DNA from: Nemertoderma westbladi
Taxonomy: Eukaryota > Xenacoelomorpha > Nemertodermatida > Nemertodermatidae
Length of the DNA stretch: 38,400 nt
Assembly: GCA_032718475.1 (NCBI GenBank)
Contig: JAUCBJ010007114.1
Location: 1 to 38,400 of the forward strand
Reading direction: 5' to 3'
Translations under genes and position numbers: made by a program
In this document: in pieces, positions 1 through 8,515 of the stretch
Layout: each line of letters starts with the position of its first letter
How positions within the stretch are numbered: position 1 is the first letter of the stretch
Notes under the pieces: model-generated
What the model was told of the DNA's origin: nothing
Databases searched by the model: none
Seen by the model: only the letters and a program-made list of their open reading frames with translations

Positions 1-1
1 C

Positions 2-319
2 AGCGTACGACGCCGCCGTTGCTACCTCTTGGTAGGTAAACGGTAGCCTCCGCTTTATGATTTCCATGTGAGTCTCCTGATTGATAAGGAAGAAACCCCA
101 CTTGAACTCCTGGGCCTTCATGCGCTGGCGCGTCATGGCCCCGACGTCGGCCCACTCCTCGAATCTCGTGAACTTCTCCTCGTCGTTCATCCAGTCGCAC
201 TCGCGTCCGTAGTGTCCCCGAAAGTGGCACTTTGGACATCGGTTATGCAACCGTGGACACGCCCCCATCCTGTGGCTTGGTTCTCTGCAGTAGAGACAAA
301 AGGTTCCCTGTTGGAAAGC
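2..319 (-). CDS. Partial zinc-knuckle ORF, runs off left edge
   Basis: Open minus-strand frame reaching the window edge, in the -1 frame relative to the ORF at 322-2217 that it follows. It encodes two CCHC zinc knuckles, CLYCREPSHRMGAC (about 257-298) and CPKCHFRGHYGREC (about 205-246), both C-x2-C-x4-H-x4-C. About 68 charged residues with no recognisable domain follow. The upstream ORF ends on another knuckle of the same spacing, so all three probably belong to one nucleic-acid-binding array split by a frame change. CCHC knuckles are typical of retroelement Gag proteins; that this belongs to the large BEL/Pao element to its right is inference. The true 3' end lies outside the window. Confidence 0.6.
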
Positions 320-321
320 AG

Positions 322-2217
322 CTATAGGCAGCTGCTTTCCCGATGGGTCTGTCTCCCACAGTAATCGCAGCCGAGTACCAATGTCTCCCATCCCACCTCG
401 TCTTTCGTCCCAAGCGATCTCCGCGGTCTGTGGAGTCGCTGGTAGGCGAACTTCTCTACGTTGGTCTCCCTGTCTACGTCGATCTCTCCGCCCCTCTCGG
501 GCATCGTCTCCCCGAATACTATCCGTGGTGCCGTCCCCGGTTGCTCGCCCAACCTGATGGTGCTCCCCGCGAAATCCATCGCCGGCTCCTCGTGCACCCA
601 GGTCCGCTTGCCGGATCTGTTCCAGAAGGCCCTCGCCCCACTGGCCGTCACCACCCTTCCGCCAACCCAGTCCGTGTCCGAGTGGCCTATCCTCTCGATG
701 GGCGGCATCTCTCCGAACTCGTCGTCGTCGTCCTCCTCTTCCGGTAGTGTCTCCAATCCCGGTATCCCGATGGATCCACTATGTCCCTTCCCGCCTTGGC
801 TCTCGCCCGTAGCTCTCCATCCCTCTAGCTCCCTTAACTTCCTTGGCGGTTGGTCGCCCTCGGCGCCCGCTGGTATGGGCATCGTTTGCAACCCCGACGT
901 CGACTGTTTCGGCGATCCCACCGTCCATCCCAATTCTCGCCCTAGAGACTCCCCCGAACTCCCTGATGAAGTCCAATGAAGTTCGTCTAGGCCTGCCTGT
1001 TCCTCGAAGCCGTAACTCTGTGTCCTGGCCTCCTCTTCCCTCTCCTCTGCTTCTATCCTCTCCCGTCTAGCGACTTCTTCCAGTCGCTTTGCTTCTCGTC
1101 TATCCGTCTCTAGCTGCTCCCATCTCTGATACGGTGTATCTGTCTCCCCGTCTACCAGATGTCGGCTGTTGTAGTACACCGACTCGCCCTTCAGCCCCGG
1201 GTGGTCTACCAGACCGTCAAAGGCCACTTTAAAGGCTCTCCTGTAGCTTAGGGGTGATCCCGATAACAGAAATGCCCCTGGTTCCCTCTCGATAATCACG
1301 GTCATGAATAAGTTAAGCAAACTTATCATCATCCAGTCCTCCTGCAGGATATATCGCTTCTGATATACCTTTATCGCTCCCCTGCGGAACTGATATACCT
1401 CCTGCTTTCCCGGTCTCGCTCCCCACTTCAGCGAGTTCGCTAGTTCTGCTCCGTATTCTTCCCTAAACTTCCCCCAGTCCATCGGTTTGTGGCATACGAG
1501 CCCCAATAATTGGCCCATCGCCACCGCCCCGCATTGGCCTGTGTTTTCGACTACCCCCAATCCATCCGGTGCCGTCATGGCCATAAAGACTTTCTGCATA
1601 TCCAGGAGGTTGGTGGCGTCCGGACCGATGATCCTCTCCGCGTCCTCGCGAATCGCCGATCCCACTTTCGTCGTCGACTTCTCTCTTACTAAGACTTGTA
1701 CCGCTTTCGGTAATCGGTCTAATTTCGGTCCGTCCTTCTTCCCATACGTCCCTAGGTCGAATAAGAAGATGTCCCCATTTGGCGCGGCCAAATGTAGGAG
1801 TATGGTCCTGGCCGACCCTGCCGTTCCTCGTCTCGAACCCGCCTCGTCTTCCACGGTTCCCTCGTCATCTAGGATCATATATCCTCCTCTGTTGACGGAC
1901 TCTATGAATCTCTTCCAGTCCTTCCTCGGTGATTCCCTCGGGTATTTCGGAATCCCGAACTTCGCCTCATCCCCTTTTACCACGTAGTGGAAGTGTTGGA
2001 AGATCGCGTTGTCCAGCGATGGGGTCCCGTAGGTCCCGACCAGCCGCTGATCGTGCGCCTCCCGGAAGTGATCCTGCAGCGCTCGTGCCGCGTGACCCCT
2101 TTCCAACCTCTCGTAGTATCCTCTCGTCTTCTCTTCCGGATGCCTCTCGGTGAAATCCACCAGTATCTCCTTTCCACCTGACTCCGCCTTTCTCTTTCTG
2201 ATCAACTTACTCGCCAT
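322..2217 (-). CDS. ORF with RNase D/EXD-like 3'-5' exonuclease region and C-terminal zinc knuckle (block E)
   Basis: Intact 631-codon ORF with a true ATG at 2217. Residues about 110-310 fit the DEDD-family (RNase D, EXD1/EXD2) pattern: LDDEG at 116-120 as Exo I (D-x-E); an AAPNGDIFLFDL stretch (144-155) like the conserved strand of that family; KVGSAIREDAE (184-194) as Exo II; NLLDMQ (203-208); and Y289 with E293/D294 as a possible Exo III. The tyrosine-to-aspartate spacing is one residue off the usual Y-x3-D, so activity is uncertain. Residues about 370-400 are charged and probably helical, and 519-531 form an acidic stretch. The C-terminus is a CCHC knuckle, CDYCGRQTHRESSC, directly before the stop. 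Two more knuckles follow in the -1 frame. It lies downstream of the BEL/Pao pol in the same orientation, separated by a minisatellite. It may be an extra 3' ORF of that element or the first ORF of another element. The family call is by eye. Confidence 0.55.
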   Translation of the reverse strand: MASKLIRKRKAESGGKEILVDFTERHPEEKTRGYYERLERGHAARALQDHFREAHDQRLVGTYGTPSLDNAIFQHFHYVVKGDEAKFGIPKYPRESPRKDWKRFIESVNRGGYMILDDEGTVEDEAGSRRGTAGSARTILLHLAAPNGDIFLFDLGTYGKKDGPKLDRLPKAVQVLVREKSTTKVGSAIREDAERIIGPDATNLLDMQKVFMAMTAPDGLGVVENTGQCGAVAMGQLLGLVCHKPMDWGKFREEYGAELANSLKWGARPGKQEVYQFRRGAIKVYQKRYILQEDWMMISLLNLFMTVIIEREPGAFLLSGSPLSYRRAFKVAFDGLVDHPGLKGESVYYNSRHLVDGETDTPYQRWEQLETDRREAKRLEEVARRERIEAEEREEEARTQSYGFEEQAGLDELHWTSSGSSGESLGRELGWTVGSPKQSTSGLQTMPIPAGAEGDQPPRKLRELEGWRATGESQGGKGHSGSIGIPGLETLPEEEDDDDEFGEMPPIERIGHSDTDWVGGRVVTASGARAFWNRSGKRTWVHEEPAMDFAGSTIRLGEQPGTAPRIVFGETMPERGGEIDVDRETNVEKFAYQRLHRPRRSLGTKDEVGWETLVLGCDYCGRQTHRESSCL

Positions 2218-2458
2218 TCCGAACGTTCACTCGCTCACCTGCAAGGTGGTGCCTTACCAAGGCGCAATACAGATGAGTGATGTATCTAGGATGTTCTGTA
2301 CAGTTCAATAATGGCCTATTTCCTACTTAACTGCGCCTTTAACCTAAATTATTCTTAATTAATTTTGAAGCTAGTAAATGAGCGTAATTTACAATTTCTG
2401 TCCGTTACTTTTATTGTGTTCTAGAATAACTTCCCTTTTGTTCTCTAACTCTGACTAA
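2218..2458. other. Non-coding spacer before block E
   Basis: About 240 bases between the minisatellite and the start of the exonuclease-like ORF. They are moderately AT-rich and include a short TTAATTAATTTTGAAG tract. No ORF, splice signal or clear promoter is visible. In sense orientation this would be the leader of block E. Confidence 0.5.
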
Positions 2459-3133
2459 TGGTACTACATACCCTCTAACTCTAGCTCCAACTAACGGTAC
2501 TACGTACCCTCTAACTCTAACTCTAACTAACGGTACTACGTACCCTCTAACTCTAACTCTAACTAGCGGTACTACGTACCCTCTAACTCTAACTCTAACT
2601 AACGGTACTACGTACCCTCTAACTCTCTAACTAACTATCGGTACTACGTACCCTCTAACTCTCTAACTAACTATCGGTACTACGTACCCTCTAACTCTCT
2701 AACTAACTAGCGGTACTACGTACCCTCTAACTCTAACTCTAACTAACGGTACTACGTACCCTCTAACTCTCTAACTAACTATCGGTACTACGTACCCTCT
2801 AACTCTCTAACTAACTATCGGTACTACGTACCCTCTAACTCTCTAACTAACTATCGGTACTACGTACCCTCTAACTCTCTAACTAGCGGTACTACGTACC
2901 CTCTAACTCTAACTAACTAACTGGCGGTACTACGTACCTCCTAACTAACTAACTAACTAACTAACGGTACTTACGTACCCTCTAACTAACTAACTAACTA
3001 ACGGTACTTACGTACCCTCTAACTAACTCTCTAACTGGCGGTACTACGTACCTCCTTACTAACTAACTAACTAACTAGGTACTACGTACCTTCTTACTAA
3101 CTCTCTGCCTACTAACTGCGTACCTACCATGTA
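2459..3133. repeat. 36-bp minisatellite, about 18 units
   Basis: GGTAC occurs about 18 times between 2460 and 3078. The first twelve spacings are exactly 36 bp; later units vary slightly because the CTAACT filler expands or contracts. Each unit is a 13-base core, GGTACTACGTACC, which is a 5-bp inverted repeat with a TAC loop, followed by a run of TCTAAC/TAAC words. The array degrades gradually to the right. It lies between the pol stop (3248) and block E, so in sense orientation it is downstream of pol. The filler resembles but is not the TTAGGG/TAACCC telomere repeat. Confidence 0.95.
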
Positions 3134-3247
3134 CTATTTTTTTTATTTTATTTTATTTTATTATTTTGTTTGTGGGAAGGGCGTCTCGCCCTCAATCCCA
3201 CCCCCCTCAGTCCAAAACTTGGACGACTAAACTTTTCTCTAACTCTG
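3134..3247 (-). promoter_or_regulatory. Post-pol segment: polypurine-like tract and repeated AATAAA words
   Basis: On the minus (sense) strand just after the pol stop there is a purine tract, GAGGGGGGTGGGA (3196-3208), which resembles a retroelement polypurine tract. It is followed by an A-rich stretch with several overlapping AATAAA words (about 3135-3165) that could serve as poly(A) signals. A polypurine tract normally abuts the 3' LTR, but nothing to its left matches the leader/LTR-like sequence at 12.05-12.2 kb. The role is therefore uncertain. Confidence 0.3.
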
Positions 3248-6200
3248 CTAAGGTGCCCCTTCTAATAGACAGCATTTACCTACAGCTCTCCTGTAGGTTT
3301 TTCTGTCCTTCGCACCTATCTTTCCACCTATCCGCACTTCTACCGATCGGACTCTTCCGTCCTCGTCGGAGTAGGTGCCTACAACTCTCGCCAACCGCCA
3401 TTGGTTGTTGATGATGGTATCATCCGTAACAATTACGAGATCTCCCTCTCTTAACTCCCTGTTTGACTTCCTCCACTTGCTTTGTTTATGGAGTGTGGGT
3501 AGGTATTCCTCGACCCACCTCCTCCAATACTCTGCGCTTATTGCTTTAGCGACTTTCCAACTTTGGCGGGAGTGTATGTCGTCTGGGTCTACACCCCGCA
3601 TGTCTATGGTCGCTGGCCTCTCCATTAGGAAGTTAATGCTAGGCGTTAGCACGTCTAGTGACTCAGGGTCATCATTCTCCGGATATAGCGGTCTGCTATT
3701 AATGATCCCCTCGCACTTCGCAAGTACTGTACGTAAGACGTCTTCAGTGACCATATGGGTGTTCATTAACTTCGTCATTAGACGCTTTGAACTGCCCACC
3801 AGTCTCTCGACGCATCCTAGTGTATGTGGTGCATACGGCGTCCTTCTCTCCCACTTTACTTGTCGTCTCCTCATGGCTGCCTTGACTTCTTCTCCCTCCA
3901 AGATGTCCAGGGCCTCTGCCATCTCACTCTCTGCGCCCACAAAGTTGGTGCCGTTGTCGCTGTATATCACTGCGATCGTCCCACCTTTGCGGTCCCTAAA
4001 CCTTTCTAAGGCATTAATGAATGCTGATGCGGTTGCATCTTGGGCGAGTTCTATCCCTACCGCCCGCGTATTGTTGCATACGAAGATAATGCCGTAGCGT
4101 TTCTCCGTGTGTCGCATCACTTTGATCTTTATCGGCCCGAACATGTCCACACCGCAATGCGTAAATGGCGGGTGGTGCTGTCTTACCCTACTCGCCGGTA
4201 GTGGCGCCATCTCCTGTACGGCTCGCTCCTTCTTCGCCCGTCGGCAGGTCTGGCACTGTCCCACTACCGCTTTAACCTTCTTTCTTAATTGTTTGACCCA
4301 ATAGGTCCTCCTTATCTCTGTGAGGGTTCGGTTGGTGCCCCCGTGCAATATCGATTTGTGAGAGTCCCATATAATCTGGTGGACTATTGGCGATCCTGTA
4401 GGAATGATGATGGGTTTCGGTGGTACCACTATGCTGTTGTTGTATCCCACCCTAGAATTCATTACTAGAATCCCGTCGTCATTGAGTTGTGGCGACAGCG
4501 TAATCAGCTCGCTGTCCCGTCGGAGGTGCTGTTGGTTACCGACGCGTTCCACCTCGTCGCCGTAGTTCTTCCGTTGTTCATAGCGGATCACTGCCTTGGC
4601 CGCTCCTTCCAGATCTATGGTTGCCCTGATCTTCTGGTCCTTGCCAACTCCCGCGAGGAAATTCCCGAAAGCTCTCCAGTACGCCACTAGTTTCTTGGTC
4701 TTATACCAACTAGAACTGTAGCTGAGGAGTTTATCCGTCGGGTTATCGCACAGTTCTCGTACTGGTTGCACGTCCCTAATCTCCCTCACCATCTGGGAGT
4801 ATATTTCTTCTCCCTCTGAATCTCCCTCTTCTCCTTCTGATACTACTTCCGAGCCCGGGTCCACCTTCCTCATCGGCGGCCAGGCCTCCCTATCGCTCAG
4901 AAATTGTGGCCCATGTTGCCACAATACTTCCTTCTTCAGGAAAGTGTGGCGTTCCATGCCCCTCGACAGCAAGTCCGCTGGGTTCTCGTCTGTTGGGCAG
5001 TAGTGCCACCTTTCCAGTTCTGTGCTCGCCCTTATTTCGTCCACTCTATTCGCGACGAATATCGGGTATCTCGTCCTTTCGTTGTGTAGCCAACCAAGCA
5101 CTACCATGGAGTCCGTCCAGTAGTGTGTCTCCACTATGTTGGGAATAGTATCCACTAGGTAGGCTGTGGCTCTTACTCCTAGTCTCGCAGCTGTCAATTC
5201 TAACTTGGGAACTGATGCTGAATCTGGCGGCGTTGACTTTGCTTTGCTAAAGGCTAGCCTTGGCTTATGAGCCCCCTCTCGTTGTACTAAGTAGAGTGCC
5301 GCTCCGTACGCTTCCAACGACGCGTCGGAGAACATGTGTAGGTCCAGATTCGTCATGTTCCCATCCGGGAAATACACCCTTGGCATGTTGTATGTTCCCA
5401 TCTTCTCCAAGTTTCCTGTCCACTTGCTCCACTGTTTCTTGATTTCCTCTGGTACCTCTACGTCCCACTCATCTTTCAATTTGTATACTCTCTTGAGTAT
5501 CTGTTTCCCCGTGACTAATAATGGGGATGCTAGGCCTAGGGGATCGTATATCCTTGCTATATACGATACATAGCCCCTCTTCGTGTGGATGTCTGCGCCC
5601 TCCTGGCTCAGCTGATACTTCAGTTCGTCTGTCTCTCTATCCCACACGATTCCGAATGCCTTCTGCTGGGATTCCGTTCTCTTAATCGCCATGTCCTGCC
5701 CTTTGGCTGTTGTGGGATTATCCATGGTCGATTCTGGTTTCCTGTCCTCTATGGCTTTGATAAATTCTTCCGAACTGGATTGGAATTTGGTCAGGTTAAA
5801 GCCGGATCCTTCTAGGATGTCGCGAACCTCGCGCCCTATATCCAGTATCTCCTTAACCGTATTTCCAGACTCCATTCCGTCGTCTACGTAGAAGCCGCGT
5901 CGAATCATATCGACAGCCCTACTGCTGTATCTATCTTCCTTCCCCTTTACTGTGTCTCTCACTGCCATAGTCTTAGTAAATGAAGACGACTTGGCCCCCA
6001 TGTTCTGTACTATCATCTTATATGCTGGTATTATCGGCGGTTCTTCTTCGCCGTTATACCATAAGAAGCGTTGACTGTCGCTATCTTCTTCCGTTACATG
6101 GACTTGGTTGAACATGCCTTCTATGTCACACGTGAAGGCGTGTTTCCCATTCCTAAATCTAAGTAACACCTCTATGCCCGAATTGTATATGTTTGGGCCT

Positions 6201-8515
6201 TCTAACAGGTAGTCGTTTAAGCACTTTCCGTCGGTCTTTGCCGATGCGTCGACTACCATCCTTAGTTTACCTTTCTTTGGATCTAAAGCCACGTGCAGTG
6301 GCAGGTAATATGTTCTATCTGTGTTCGGCTCGTCGACCGGTAACTCCACGGCCCATCCTTTCTCGACATACTTCTTAATTGTTCTGTGGATGTACTCATT
6401 CTTCTCGGGGCTCCGTTTTAGTGTTTGTTTCAGTTTGCGGAGTCTCGTGAGTACCATCCCCCTATTGTCGGGCAGCGGTATCTTCGGTAGTTTCCATACC
6501 ATTCCTATAGTATACCGTCCCTCATCGCACGTCATTGATTCCTCCACGCTTTGTAGAGCCTGCTTGTCTTCTACTGAGGTCCCGACTCCGGTTTCTTTCA
6601 GTCCCTCGAAATCTTGTCTGAGCAGTCTTTTGAGCTGCTCCTCTGCTCCCTCGTCACCCATTTCCTGCATTGTTCCCGCGAACATGCATCCTGATGTCTC
6701 CGACATCCTAAATGGTATCTTGCTCTTGATTGGACCGCTCAGCGTCCACCCGAATGGTGTTAATATGGCCACCGGGTCACTCTGCTTGTCTTCGCCGAAG
6801 ACCGTTTGCATTCTTTCGTGGGCCGTTGGGCAGTCCATACCTACTATGATGGATACCTTCCTAACGTCCACGTCTGGGATTGAGAAGTCAATGTTGTCCA
6901 GGAATTTATACTGCTCGACCTCGATGTTGGTTGGCCGCCTGGCATTGATATTAATTGACTCTATCACTTGAATGGGGTCGATGGTTGCCCCATAGTCGCA
7001 TCCTGGTGCCACTGCTGCAATTGCGCACCGTCCTGTTCTCATCTCCAGGATCTCATCTTTGCTAGAGATGGTTGTTACCGCCATCCTGCTTGGCCTCGTT
7101 CTCAATCCTATCTCCTCGGCCACCCATTCCTCGACTAATGTGAAGGCAGCTCCACTATCAACCAGCATTAGTGTTGTTACTGATCGATTGCCTTCCCCGA
7201 TCACTCGTACTGGTACTACTCCAAGTAGCACCGTTCCTCTCTTCTTCGCCCCTACTGTGCTCGTCGCCATCGTTTGGCCTCTCCTTTGACCAAATTTCAT
7301 TGGCTTCTCCTTGCACTCCCTTGCTCTATGTCCACTCATTACACATCGCGAGCAGATTTTATTGCTGAACGCATAATCTATCTGATCTTGCCTAGGTAGC
7401 GCCTGCCAGTACCTGCAGTTCATAGTTTGATGAAGCGCATTTGCGTGTAGCTGACATTTGCTCTTTGGGTCGTAGCCCTCTTTATACAGTGCATTGCGTA
7501 TCGCAGTTGCGTTCGTACCAAAGTCCCTACTATTCTTATTGTTTGGGTTTTGCCTATTGGACGTACTGGGGTTATGTTTATTCGTGTTATTATTGTTTCC
7601 CTGTCCGTTCCATGATGTTGTCTTATCCTCGGCTAGCTGTGGACTTGCAGTCCCCTGCGTCGCTGCATATGGCAATGATTGCCTGAGTCTCGGTAATGCG
7701 TTCGATGTGTTGTGCTCTGGTTTCGGTCTATGGTAGTCTGTCTTCGGTCCCTTTCCCAGGCTGTCTTCGCTATAGACTGGGTCAGTTATTAGTTCAGCCT
7801 CGTAGTTTAAGAAGTTTGACATTTCTTCTAAACCCGGTTCCGCACCCTTCTTATCTCGAGTGGAGAAGGCGATCTTCCTCCACTTGTTGCGCAGCCAGTT
7901 TGGTAGTGCCTGCGCTATCGTGGTGATGTTGTTGGACGCATTGAGCTCGTACGGCGCGTCTAGCGTCTTCAGCACGATTAGCGCCTTTTCGACTTTGTTA
8001 GCGAACGTCTTAATGCTAACGGGATTATCCTGTAGGCCACCCGATGTTATGCCCCTCAGCGTCTGCCTGATGATCTTGGCCGGGTGCCCGTATTCCCTAT
8101 CCAGTGCCCGCCATGCTGTCGTGAAGCCGCCCTCTATTCCTTGATATTGCCTCACGATGTCGTATGCTGGGCCTCCCGTGTATACTTGCAGATACTTTAG
8201 GCACTCCGCCTGCGTCAAGTTCTTTGTTAGTATTTCGTTACTATACATGCGCTGAAACTGTAGATATTCTTCCGGCCTGCTCCCATCGAATTTGAATGGT
8301 TCCACGGGTGGTAACTCGATCCTCGTTTTCAACGCATCGATCAACGTGGCCATCCCCATCGCCTGCGCTTCCAATGGATTCGATGGGTGCTGCATAGTTT
8401 CTCCTGTCTGGTGCGGCTCGTCCGTCCTATTTCTTGACTTTCTCTGACTTGGATATGTCATCGGGGGTAGCGGCCCCCTCCATATTTCTGTGTCACACGA
8501 CTTATTCTCATCCAA
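3248..8515 (-). CDS. pol: BEL/Pao retrotransposon Gag-Pol polyprotein (block A)
   Basis: Intact 1755-codon frame with the complete BEL/Pao order. A Gag-like DUF1759 region lies at about residues 55-250, with an Asn-rich linker and then a CCHC knuckle, CSRCVMSGHRAREC, near 390. The aspartic protease has DSGA near 451 (DUF1758). Reverse transcriptase has the YVDD catalytic motif near 876 within a Pao A17-type region. RNase H starts around FSDASLEAYGAALYLV near 1065. The integrase has an HHCC finger near 1400 and a DDE core: VDMFGP near 1455, YSDNGTNF near 1518, CVERLVG near 1570. A C-terminal DUF5641-type domain ends the protein. No stop or frameshift interrupts it, so it is a young or selected copy. 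The listed first codon is TTG with no nearby in-frame ATG; the frame overlaps block B upstream, so translation probably enters from B. It copies element RNA and integrates it in the host nucleus. Confidence 0.93.
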   Translation of the reverse strand: MDENKSCDTEIWRGPLPPMTYPSQRKSRNRTDEPHQTGETMQHPSNPLEAQAMGMATLIDALKTRIELPPVEPFKFDGSRPEEYLQFQRMYSNEILTKNLTQAECLKYLQVYTGGPAYDIVRQYQGIEGGFTTAWRALDREYGHPAKIIRQTLRGITSGGLQDNPVSIKTFANKVEKALIVLKTLDAPYELNASNNITTIAQALPNWLRNKWRKIAFSTRDKKGAEPGLEEMSNFLNYEAELITDPVYSEDSLGKGPKTDYHRPKPEHNTSNALPRLRQSLPYAATQGTASPQLAEDKTTSWNGQGNNNNTNKHNPSTSNRQNPNNKNSRDFGTNATAIRNALYKEGYDPKSKCQLHANALHQTMNCRYWQALPRQDQIDYAFSNKICSRCVMSGHRARECKEKPMKFGQRRGQTMATSTVGAKKRGTVLLGVVPVRVIGEGNRSVTTLMLVDSGAAFTLVEEWVAEEIGLRTRPSRMAVTTISSKDEILEMRTGRCAIAAVAPGCDYGATIDPIQVIESININARRPTNIEVEQYKFLDNIDFSIPDVDVRKVSIIVGMDCPTAHERMQTVFGEDKQSDPVAILTPFGWTLSGPIKSKIPFRMSETSGCMFAGTMQEMGDEGAEEQLKRLLRQDFEGLKETGVGTSVEDKQALQSVEESMTCDEGRYTIGMVWKLPKIPLPDNRGMVLTRLRKLKQTLKRSPEKNEYIHRTIKKYVEKGWAVELPVDEPNTDRTYYLPLHVALDPKKGKLRMVVDASAKTDGKCLNDYLLEGPNIYNSGIEVLLRFRNGKHAFTCDIEGMFNQVHVTEEDSDSQRFLWYNGEEEPPIIPAYKMIVQNMGAKSSSFTKTMAVRDTVKGKEDRYSSRAVDMIRRGFYVDDGMESGNTVKEILDIGREVRDILEGSGFNLTKFQSSSEEFIKAIEDRKPESTMDNPTTAKGQDMAIKRTESQQKAFGIVWDRETDELKYQLSQEGADIHTKRGYVSYIARIYDPLGLASPLLVTGKQILKRVYKLKDEWDVEVPEEIKKQWSKWTGNLEKMGTYNMPRVYFPDGNMTNLDLHMFSDASLEAYGAALYLVQREGAHKPRLAFSKAKSTPPDSASVPKLELTAARLGVRATAYLVDTIPNIVETHYWTDSMVVLGWLHNERTRYPIFVANRVDEIRASTELERWHYCPTDENPADLLSRGMERHTFLKKEVLWQHGPQFLSDREAWPPMRKVDPGSEVVSEGEEGDSEGEEIYSQMVREIRDVQPVRELCDNPTDKLLSYSSSWYKTKKLVAYWRAFGNFLAGVGKDQKIRATIDLEGAAKAVIRYEQRKNYGDEVERVGNQQHLRRDSELITLSPQLNDDGILVMNSRVGYNNSIVVPPKPIIIPTGSPIVHQIIWDSHKSILHGGTNRTLTEIRRTYWVKQLRKKVKAVVGQCQTCRRAKKERAVQEMAPLPASRVRQHHPPFTHCGVDMFGPIKIKVMRHTEKRYGIIFVCNNTRAVGIELAQDATASAFINALERFRDRKGGTIAVIYSDNGTNFVGAESEMAEALDILEGEEVKAAMRRRQVKWERRTPYAPHTLGCVERLVGSSKRLMTKLMNTHMVTEDVLRTVLAKCEGIINSRPLYPENDDPESLDVLTPSINFLMERPATIDMRGVDPDDIHSRQSWKVAKAISAEYWRRWVEEYLPTLHKQSKWRKSNRELREGDLVIVTDDTIINNQWRLARVVGTYSDEDGRVRSVEVRIGGKIGAKDRKTYRRAVGKCCLLEGAP

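Noticed and set aside
1-2217. An env-like glycoprotein ORF downstream of pol
   Set aside because: No signal peptide, transmembrane segment or Cys-rich ectodomain is visible; the ORF is exonuclease-like with zinc knuckles.
2459-3133. Telomeric or CRISPR-like repeat array
   Set aside because: Filler resembles TAACTC/TAAC, not TTAGGG. Units are contiguous without unique spacers, so it is a minisatellite.
3375-8144. Many plus-strand ORFs of 60-240 codons
   Set aside because: Antisense shadows of the intact minus-strand BEL/Pao pol frame, with no domain resemblance.
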